Positions 58,351 through 64,000 of a stretch of DNA of 64,000 nt are shown one piece after another; the stretch's first letter is position 1; every line of letters begins with the position of its first letter. The DNA comes from Aquimarina sp. MAR_2010_214 (GTDB lineage: Bacteria; Bacteroidota; Bacteroidia; Flavobacteriales; Flavobacteriaceae), in assembly GCF_002846555.1 (NCBI RefSeq), contig NZ_PJMS01000001.1, positions 5,859,501 through 5,923,500 of the forward strand, in the 5' to 3' direction. The notes beneath the pieces are model-generated. The model searched no databases, was not told where the DNA came from, and saw only the letters and a program-made list of their open reading frames with translations. A program made the position numbers and the translations under genes.

Positions 58351-58716
58351 TTACCCAACTCGCAAAATCTTATCCATCTTACGCCCTTTTGCCAATTCGT
58401 CTACTAATTTGTCCAAATATCTCACTCGTTGCGTTAACAGATTTTCGATATCCTCTACTCGATAGCCACAGATTACACCAGTAATAAGGGTAGCATTAGG
58501 GTTTACAGAAGCATTCCGAAAAAACACTTCAAAAGTTACTTTTTCTTCCATCAGTTCTTGCAGTTCTTTTTTATCATAACCGGTCAACCATTCAATTACT
58601 TGATGCAACTCTTCTTTTGTTCTGCCTTTCTTCTCGATCTTGACAAGATAATGTGGATACACCGATGCAAATGTCATTTTTGAAATACGCTCATCGTGAT
58701 GTTTTGTGCTGCTCAT
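58351..58716 (-). CDS. DUF2200 family protein
   Basis: 121 residues. Full-length DUF2200: RISKMTFASVYPHYLVKIEKKGRTKEELHQVIEWLTGYD, then VTFEVFFRNASVNPNATLITGVICGYRVEDIENLLTQRVRYLDKLVDELAKGRKMDKILR. The domain is of unknown function but very widespread and conserved, perhaps nucleotide- or protein-binding. Upstream gene 58756 is 39 bases away, same direction. Confidence 0.9.
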   Translation of the reverse strand: MSSTKHHDERISKMTFASVYPHYLVKIEKKGRTKEELHQVIEWLTGYDKKELQELMEEKVTFEVFFRNASVNPNATLITGVICGYRVEDIENLLTQRVRYLDKLVDELAKGRKMDKILRVG

Positions 58717-58755
58717 GTTTTGTGTTTATAATGTTGTTTAGTGCATTACCCTTAA

Positions 58756-59184
58756 TTAAAAACTTATTCTTGTCATTGTTGTGAAAATTAGTAGCAATGT
58801 TAATATTCCAACAGCGGTTGTAAATATCCCGATTTTTTTTGATTTTGTCCATCCTGATAATGAAATCATAACCGTTAGAGAAAAGAGTCCGATCATAAAA
58901 GTCAGTATTCCAATTATTCTAGGAATTAAAAAGTCCTTTGCAACAACATCTTTTAAATATCCTCCTGATGTAGCCATCATTGAGATTTGTATCATTGCAA
59001 ACACAGTGACGAGAAAACAACCAGCAGATAACGTTGCAGATTTTAAAATTTTATTAGTTAGTTTATCTTTCTTGTCAGAAACCAATAGATTAGCAACTAC
59101 AGTAATAGAAAAACCACTCAATAAAGAACTTATCAGAATAGTTTGGTTAGCTAAAGTATTCCAATATTCTAATGTTATTTGCAT
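58756..59184 (-). CDS. Four-helix membrane protein
   Basis: 142 residues, four hydrophobic helices (about 12-35, 45-70, 88-110, 118-138), few charges (LLVSDKKDKLTNKILKS loop). No family recognised. Same direction as the DUF2200 gene and 39 bases ahead of it; probably co-transcribed. Confidence 0.7.
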   Translation of the reverse strand: MQITLEYWNTLANQTILISSLLSGFSITVVANLLVSDKKDKLTNKILKSATLSAGCFLVTVFAMIQISMMATSGGYLKDVVAKDFLIPRIIGILTFMIGLFSLTVMISLSGWTKSKKIGIFTTAVGILTLLLIFTTMTRISF

Positions 59185-59342
59185 ATTCAGTTTGATCTTT
59201 TTGTTTACTATTATTGGTAACAGTTTTATCTAAAAGCACCTGCTTTTAAATAGCAATATACCTATTTAATACAATAGCAGTTCGAGTTTGTACTCGAACC
59301 GCTATTGCTATTATACCTTATTTTGCGTTTGCTTTTTTCTTC

Positions 59343-59513
59343 AACCCGGATTATGCATTAGAACTTCGTTATGAGACTTGAAAGTACCATGAAATATGGC
59401 ATTTTTTTTGTTTTAGCATAGCATCGCTATGGTTAAACTGAAAAATGTAGTGCAACGGTATATTTTGAAGTAGTTTCAAGGCGTAATAGATTTTCTAATG
59501 CATAATCCGGGTT
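59343..59513. repeat. M1 palindromic element, copy 2
   Basis: 171 bp, same length as copy 1 (17353-17523), about 12 differences. In the 21-bp terminal repeats two positions changed on both arms (A-T to G-C pairs at 59349/59507 and 59355/59501), keeping perfect pairing. It ends three bases before the stop of the VOC gene (59517). Confidence 0.85.
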
Positions 59514-59516
59514 TAA

Positions 59517-60014
59517 TCAATTTGGGGAATGTAACCCCATTTTATTTCCTTCAGAATCAAGAAACATTGCGAAATATCCGCTTTCATCAGCATGAGGTGT
59601 TTTGGGAATAATGATTTTACCGCTATTTTTCTCGACTTTATCAAGAATTACCTGAAGGTTGTCTCCTCCATTTAGGTATATAGTTACACCATCTGCCGAA
59701 GGTTGGAAACCTTCTCCTTTCATGATAACACCAGTAACCATCTGTCCTTCGTATGGAAATATACCCATTTCCATACCTGGCATTTCCATTTTCTCAATGT
59801 TTATATCCAAAATTGCCTGATAAAATTCGATTGCTCGTAAAATGTCTGTTGCTGGAATTTCAAAAATTGAAACATAACTTTTCATGGCTTTTGCACTTTG
59901 ATTTATAGTTGAATCACTTTTCTGTCTTTCTAATTCGGGTTTATCTTTGCTATTACAAGCAGTAAAACCCAAGATTAATATTGCAATAAAAAGGCTACAT
60001 ACTGTTCTTCTCAT
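59517..60014 (-). CDS. VOC family protein, lipoprotein
   Basis: 165 residues. Lipoprotein signal MRRTVCSLFIAILILGFTACNS (lipobox FTAC, Cys at about residue 20). A glyoxalase-like VOC domain follows (about 45-163): VSIFEIPATDILRAIEFYQAILDINIEKM, GMEMGIFPYEG, GVTIYLNGGDNLQVILDKVEKNSGKIIIPKTPH and GYFAMFLDSEGNKMGLHS. It is unusual that this normally cytoplasmic fold is exported. The AraC gene 75 bases upstream likely regulates it. Confidence 0.85.
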   Translation of the reverse strand: MRRTVCSLFIAILILGFTACNSKDKPELERQKSDSTINQSAKAMKSYVSIFEIPATDILRAIEFYQAILDINIEKMEMPGMEMGIFPYEGQMVTGVIMKGEGFQPSADGVTIYLNGGDNLQVILDKVEKNSGKIIIPKTPHADESGYFAMFLDSEGNKMGLHSPN

Positions 60015-60089
60015 GTTTATTAATTAAATGTAGAGGTAAAGTTAAACTACCTATAAGAAACGAAATTGTAAAAATGCGACAGATCTAAT

Positions 60090-60905
60090 TCATTTGTAGA
60101 AAATGGAAGAAAGCGTCATGTTTTCATTCCCTAAAAACTCTTTTGGACTAATTCCTGTAAACTCCTTAAAATCTTTGATAAAATGCGCCTGGTCGTAGTA
60201 TTCACTTTCATAAGCAATATTAGTGAGGCTTTCTCCTTCTTCGCTAAGCAACATTTTTAGTGCGCTTTGTAACCGAATTACTTTACCTAACTGTTTCGGA
60301 CTGATCCCTATTTGTTTTACGAACATTCTTTCTAGTTGTCTCCTTTTAGATACATCTTCTTTAAGAATATCACGTATAGATGTACTTCCTTTTGTTGACA
60401 AGAGGGTATCTATGGTTGTTTTAACAATATTGTCGACCGTGACCTGCTCACTAAGTTTATTCAGAAGAAAAAATTCTATGATCTCTATTCTTTGTTTTGT
60501 ATCTGTTGCTTGAATGATGTCTTGTTCTAATTTTTTGGCGGTTTTTTCTCCAAATAATATTTCAATTGGTGTTTCCTTATTTGCCAACGTTCTGATTGGT
60601 ACAGTTACGAAATTGGCAAAACCATAAGGATAAAAACGGATTGCAAATGTGTTGACATATCCCGTTGGTTCTATATAAAAAGGGTCAATGGTTTGTCCAA
60701 GCACCATTGAACGAGGTTGTATAATGAAATTATCTTCGGTAGTATATCGTTTTATATCATCTCCAAGTATAAATACCATTTCGATTGTACCATCAGGAAT
60801 TATTCGTTGTCTTTGGGTATCCACTGCTGCAGGAACTTCCAAAGTCCAATAACAACTAATTAGCGATTCTAAATCTGGATGAGGCTGAAAAGTTTGATAA
60901 TTCAT
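60090..60905 (-). CDS. AraC family transcriptional regulator
   Basis: 271 residues. The N-terminal half (1-150) is the DUF6597-like sensor: FQPHPDLESLISCYWTLEVPA, RIIPDGTIEMVFILGD, GYVNTFAIRFYPYGFANFV. The C-terminal HTH_18 domain (about 165-265) has RRQLERMFVKQIGISPKQLGKVIRLQSALKMLL and LTNIAYESEYYDQAHFIKDFKEFTGISPKEFL. Cytoplasmic, in contrast to the 7TM-AraC proteins. Regulates the VOC gene downstream, by position. Confidence 0.93.
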   Translation of the reverse strand: MNYQTFQPHPDLESLISCYWTLEVPAAVDTQRQRIIPDGTIEMVFILGDDIKRYTTEDNFIIQPRSMVLGQTIDPFYIEPTGYVNTFAIRFYPYGFANFVTVPIRTLANKETPIEILFGEKTAKKLEQDIIQATDTKQRIEIIEFFLLNKLSEQVTVDNIVKTTIDTLLSTKGSTSIRDILKEDVSKRRQLERMFVKQIGISPKQLGKVIRLQSALKMLLSEEGESLTNIAYESEYYDQAHFIKDFKEFTGISPKEFLGNENMTLSSIFYK

Positions 60906-60937
60906 GAGCTGTTTGTTTTTAATTTTCTATTCTAAAA

Positions 60938-61033
60938 GCCAAATTAAAAATTTGGCGACTTCGCAAATAAGTACAGACCTTTTACTCTAGCCTTTATTAG
61001 CTATGTTTTATACATATCTTCATTGTAAAACGT
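60938..61033 (-). other. R3 repeat copy 2 / degenerate attC-like site of the SUKH cassette
   Basis: About 90 bp similar to 5431-5526. On the minus strand it starts ACGTTTTACAAT, close to the reverse complement of the sequence that opens the SUKH unit (TTGTAAAAAC at 61936-61927), then ends with the hairpin GCCAAAT...ATTTGGC followed by CTTTTAG where copy 1 has GTTTATA. Copy 1's hairpin is GTCAAAT...ATTTGAC, so one pair has changed on both sides (T-A to C-G). Confidence 0.5.
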
Positions 61034-61036
61034 TTT

Positions 61037-61924
61037 TTATTCTTCATCAATTTCGGACATTCTTTGATTTATAAACTCAAAAAAACCAGTTTCTCCCGAA
61101 ATCTCCCAAATTTCGTGGTCCCAATCTACAGTCGAATTACTATTGTTTTTATAAAAGCATTGAGCATTTCCAGCACCATCTGGATAGAATTCAAGTAAAT
61201 CATTAAATGAATAGCCATCAGGTTGTACATTTTGTTCTTTACAAATCGGATTCATCATTTCAGCCATTACTTTTATATCATCGTTTGCCATTACAAAATA
61301 TGCGTCATATATTTCGCCAAATCCGTTGTGTATTTTATAAAAAGTTTTTAAATCGTTTGGAACATTCCAATTAAATTCTTTCAAGTTTTTATTTGGTTCT
61401 GCATTTAAAAGTGGTGCTCCTCCAGTATATATTTTAAAATAATCTCTGTCATCATAAAGTTTCATATCAAGCAAATAATGTAGATGCCAAGTATTTTCTT
61501 TATTTTCCGCAAAAATAAATTTGCATCGATCTTTTAATGAAGCTATTAGATTCGGGATGTCTTTGGAAATTGGTTTAAAATTTTCGGTAATAAATTCCGC
61601 AATAGTTTTGTCATTTAAAGATATCCAAGGACAGTCTTTTGGTAACTCACCAAGCTTATGAAAGTTTGAACTGTTTCTTGATTCAAATACAAGCTTAATT
61701 CCTTGAAAACCATATTTTTTTATGATTACATTTTCTAAATTAGTAGTTCGAATAAATTCTGAATTAAATTCTTTTTCAGAATCTCTTTTCAGTTCATTTC
61801 TATACTTTATTTCTAATTCCGAAATCAAATTTTCATAACTTTCTTTTTTATTATTTTGACTATTCACTCCGAAAAAGGATAGGATTCCCATTATTAAAAT
61901 TATATGTTTCAATGTTTCTCTCAA
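61037..61924 (-). CDS. Secreted SMI1/KNR4 (SUKH) family protein
   Basis: 295 residues. Signal peptide MRETLKHIILIMGILSFFGVNSQ. The C-terminal two thirds hold a SUKH domain: FNWNVPNDLKTFYKIHNGFGEIYDAYFV (about 190-217), LLEFYPDGAGNAQCFYKNNSN (about 246-266) and TVDWDHEIWEISGETGFFEFINQRM (about 267-291). SUKH proteins are a common family of immunity proteins against polymorphic toxins. A secreted form would protect in the periplasm. It is the only gene of a predicted cassette next to the protease/lipoprotein unit. Confidence 0.82.
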   Translation of the reverse strand: MRETLKHIILIMGILSFFGVNSQNNKKESYENLISELEIKYRNELKRDSEKEFNSEFIRTTNLENVIIKKYGFQGIKLVFESRNSSNFHKLGELPKDCPWISLNDKTIAEFITENFKPISKDIPNLIASLKDRCKFIFAENKENTWHLHYLLDMKLYDDRDYFKIYTGGAPLLNAEPNKNLKEFNWNVPNDLKTFYKIHNGFGEIYDAYFVMANDDIKVMAEMMNPICKEQNVQPDGYSFNDLLEFYPDGAGNAQCFYKNNSNSTVDWDHEIWEISGETGFFEFINQRMSEIDEE

Positions 61925-61930
61925 ATGTTT

Positions 61931-62005
61931 TTACAACGCTTGTTGCTATATGATTGTGTAGTTATCCCAATAGGGTAGCTATTAATTATATAGCCTGTTC
62001 TAAGC
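61931..62005 (-). other. attC-like recombination site a7
   Basis: The minus strand reads GCTTAGAAC-AGGCTATATAATTAATAGC, the apical hairpin TACCC-tatt-GGGATA, then CTACACAATCATATAGCAACAAGC-GTTGTAAAA. AAC/GTT ends, a bipartite stem (GGCTATAT/ATATAGC) and an apical hairpin: the best attC look in the window. Its two ends match a5 (6380-6425). It begins a few bases after the stop of the 62011 lipoprotein gene. Confidence 0.6.
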
Positions 62006-62010
62006 TGTTT

Positions 62011-62622
62011 TTACAATTTTTCCATTATCAAGAACTTCTCCTCAACGATCTCTCCTGTTTTACCATTAATAGTAATAGATTTTAATCTCCCACTATCGTA
62101 GTGCCATGTAATTCCCCAAGTAGGAATAACACCTTCTGTTGTTCTGCTAATACGTGTAGTGTTTTTTGATAAGTCTATTTTCTTTTCTTTTACAAATTTC
62201 AAGATATCATCCCAAGTGTATGTAAATGGTTGATCATAATCAATGGTTTTTTCCAAGTTTTCTTGCTCATCATAATAATTCCATATTCCTTTTTGATAGC
62301 TATTAAAATACATTGTTCCATCTATTTTTAGCTTACCAGATGCATAAAAAGATTTCCTTTTTTCGAAAAAAGAATTTTGTTTTCTAGAATATTCATAATA
62401 ACCACTTTCTTGATTTCCAAACTGGGTAACTTTAGTTCCATCATCTAAAGTGAAAATGTAATTTTCTGCTTGATCTTTGTTTTTGTTATATGTATCTATA
62501 TCGAATGTTTCCATAGCCTTGTTTTGATTGTTGTTCTTCTCATTTGTTACAGAGTTGGTTTCTTTGTTTTGAGCATTACACCCTATCTGAATCAATGCTA
62601 GTATTACAAAAAGAGTTTTCAT
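62011..62622 (-). CDS. YwqK-like lipoprotein downstream of the protease
   Basis: 203 residues from MKTLFVILALIQIGCNAQ (ATG 62622; an ATG one codon earlier is also possible; a longer frame is only the shadow of the protease gene). Lipobox IQIGC, Cys at residue 15. A MORN/YwqK-type strand pattern at about 80-140: SGYYEYSRKQNSFFEKRKSFYASGKLKIDGTMYFNSYQKGIWNYYDEQENLEKTIDYD. The last part has WGITWHYDSGRLKSITINGKTG. It starts 4 bases after the protease stop, so it may be its immunity or inhibitor protein (inference). Confidence 0.75.
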   Translation of the reverse strand: MKTLFVILALIQIGCNAQNKETNSVTNEKNNNQNKAMETFDIDTYNKNKDQAENYIFTLDDGTKVTQFGNQESGYYEYSRKQNSFFEKRKSFYASGKLKIDGTMYFNSYQKGIWNYYDEQENLEKTIDYDQPFTYTWDDILKFVKEKKIDLSKNTTRISRTTEGVIPTWGITWHYDSGRLKSITINGKTGEIVEEKFLIMEKL

Positions 62623-62626
62623 CATC

Positions 62627-64000
62627 TTATTCTTTATCCAGGTTTTTCCATAATTCTGTCCATTGCCATTGCCAAGTACTGATAACTGGTACTGGTGGAG
62701 TAGCAATATCAGAATAGTCCATGATATTGTCTGTTTTATTTTTCTCAAAAGTAAATGCACTCTTATCACTAAAACTATGATATAACCCCATAGCATGAAA
62801 AGTTTCATGTGCGAGCGTACTATCGTTAAAACCTATAGCATAGACTACTACAGATCGATTTGCAGAAGGTATTCCATACGATCTACCATACAAACCCCCA
62901 GCACTCTCATTTATAAAATAGATTTTATAGTGTTTTCTGTAATCTTTACCTAAAGGATCATATTTAGCATATAATGCAGTATTCATATGATCTTGTATAG
63001 CATCACTACTACCATTTATGATATTACCAGCAGAACTAAAACTGGTGTTAAATGTAGCATCTGAAGATAAATCTAATGTGACTGTATTAAAAGATGGTTT
63101 AGCCAATGCTTGTGCCATATATTTTTTGAGTTCTGAATCTCTTTTACTTAATACGGGTTTGTTAGGAGTTCCTGAACTTATAATATCAGTCCAAACTTGA
63201 ACAAACACAATTTCTGCCTTGTACCGATTTGCTTTATCGTTAGCTAGTACTTTAAGTTTTCCTGCAAATTTACCGTCTGCTTCTACTTCGATAAATTGAT
63301 CTGTTGTAAACTCCTTAATACATTCTATTGTTAAGTCATCTGCTAGTTCCTTCTTACCTAAAGTTTTATGAGATACTTCGGATTTATCTAGTTTAAAATA
63401 CGTTTTATCATATTTATACTCAATTTTTTGAGCATCTGCATCTTTAACTTCTACTTTTAGTGTTAATGTTGCTTTTTTAGTAGGTAATAGTGCCAATACA
63501 GGAACCACGTATTTATCATTGGCTTTTATTGGATGCTGGGGCATTTCAAATTTCTTACCCAATTTCACGTATTCAGCATCACTTTGCACAAAGTTACTTG
63601 TAGCATAACTACCAATAATATCTTTGTAAAAAACATCTCCTTTTTTACCCGTATCTGCCATTCGTAACCAGTCAAAACCATACTCGCCTTTATATCCATT
63701 TCCTGTTCTAAAATTCACTAATACTTTTGGCGGTGGTATGATCTGCAAAGCAGCACTTTCTCTACTTACCCCACCATGTTCTACTTTGGCAATGAGTTTA
63801 TCAATATCAGCGGTTTTAAATTCTTCCCACCGTTCTTGGATTTCAAAGGGTGTGATCTCTATAAATCCTTCTTCGGCTATTTCTTCGGTAAAAGAGAGTT
63901 GGGTTTTTCCGTTTTCAAACTCGGTGCCGTCTTCTTTTTCTATAGTAATGATAGCTGTGCTACCCATTGGGTTTTCTATTTGGGCTATCAGACTTACTTT
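62627..64000 (-). CDS. Metzincin-type zinc metalloprotease, partial at the right edge
   Basis: 457 residues visible; the frame is open to the edge (upstream residues KVSLIAQIENPMGSTAIITI), so the ATG at 63967 is not the true start. The N-terminal 280 residues are beta-rich, with Ig-like strands (VEVKDADAQKIEYKYDKTYF, GKFAGKLKVLANDKANRY). The protease signature is LAHETFHAMGLYHSF (HExxHxxGxxH, about visible residues 394-408) with the Met-turn NIMDYSD after it. Probably a secreted effector, given the tightly linked lipoprotein and the SUKH gene downstream. Confidence 0.85.
   Translation of the reverse strand, partial: KVSLIAQIENPMGSTAIITIEKEDGTEFENGKTQLSFTEEIAEEGFIEITPFEIQERWEEFKTADIDKLIAKVEHGGVSRESAALQIIPPPKVLVNFRTGNGYKGEYGFDWLRMADTGKKGDVFYKDIIGSYATSNFVQSDAEYVKLGKKFEMPQHPIKANDKYVVPVLALLPTKKATLTLKVEVKDADAQKIEYKYDKTYFKLDKSEVSHKTLGKKELADDLTIECIKEFTTDQFIEVEADGKFAGKLKVLANDKANRYKAEIVFVQVWTDIISSGTPNKPVLSKRDSELKKYMAQALAKPSFNTVTLDLSSDATFNTSFSSAGNIINGSSDAIQDHMNTALYAKYDPLGKDYRKHYKIYFINESAGGLYGRSYGIPSANRSVVVYAIGFNDSTLAHETFHAMGLYHSFSDKSAFTFEKNKTDNIMDYSDIATPPVPVISTWQWQWTELWKNLDKE

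Noticed and set aside
62623..62808. Extended start of the lipoprotein gene with a long hydrophobic N-terminus
   Set aside because: The extension overlaps the protease gene in another frame; the lipoprotein signal beginning at MKTLFV is a clear true start.

Overview
The window looks like a chromosomal segment of a marine-type flavobacterium (Bacteroidota, Flavobacteriia). The evidence is low G+C content, start codons without Shine-Dalgarno sequences, Bacteroidota-type -7 boxes (TAnnTTTG), and gene types typical of the group: LytS/LytTR pairs, 7TM-AraC regulators, CarboxypepD-plug outer-membrane barrels, an OmpA-fused solute-binding protein and a long CbiX. A genus such as Aquimarina is only a guess. 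I see no rRNA, tRNA, CRISPR array, transposase or integron integrase.

Layout. (1) 1-16.7 kb is accessory DNA made of single small genes, mostly on the minus strand: ankyrin, DUF2867, GrpB, PH-like, LRR, a lipoprotein behind a truncated TssD/Hcp, lipocalin-like, RDD, GNAT, HAD and others. They are separated by imperfect palindromes with AAC...GTT ends that behave like integron attC sites. In at least two genes here, and one at the right end, the sequence just inside the gene unit is complementary to the start of its own site, as expected of integron cassettes. A plus-strand block (7.7-12.0 kb: outer-membrane barrel, LytS-type kinase, LytTR regulator) interrupts the array. (2) 16.7-19 kb holds a Crp-like regulator, a tautomerase, an SDR that lacks the catalytic Tyr, and an NTF2-like protein. 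(3) 19.3-25.8 kb holds an rtcB-prfH-TPR RNA/ribosome-repair operon behind two leader-peptide/terminator modules that look like translation-sensing attenuators, then a DEDD exonuclease, a PRMT-like methyltransferase and an unknown helical protein. (4) 25.7-36.9 kb is a tightly packed nine-gene minus-strand operon: small membrane protein, coiled-coil protein, PspA-like membrane protein, OmpA-fused solute-binding protein, ABC permease, ABC ATPase, CbbX-type AAA+, SF1 helicase and 2OG-Fe dioxygenase. (5) 37.1-45.0 kb is cobalamin biosynthesis: cobQ, an aminotransferase/decarboxylase, cbiB and a small ATPase, then a cobalamin riboswitch followed by a [2Fe-2S] protein, an NAD(P)-binding protein, cobA and cbiX. 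(6) 45.3-46.6 kb is a superoxide dismutase operon with a 58-residue small gene in front. (7) 46.7-55.7 kb holds two 7TM-AraC regulators with likely targets, a lipoprotein hydrolase, a ToxR-like membrane regulator opposite a lipoprotein, and an ECF-type sigma-factor trio. (8) 56-64 kb is again minus-strand accessory DNA with the same repeats: symporter, DUF2200, VOC/AraC, a SUKH-type protein, a YwqK-like lipoprotein and a metzincin protease that runs off the right edge.

How it fits together. The two ends share repeat families: R1 (promoter plus 5' leader), R3 and the attC-like sites, and the M1 palindrome. They therefore look like parts of one dispersed cassette system carrying stress, antagonism and immunity functions. 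The middle is a more stable chromosomal core. The best candidates for a new system are the integron-like array without a visible integrase, the nine-gene transporter/AAA+/helicase/dioxygenase operon, and the apparent attenuation control of the rtcB-prfH operon.
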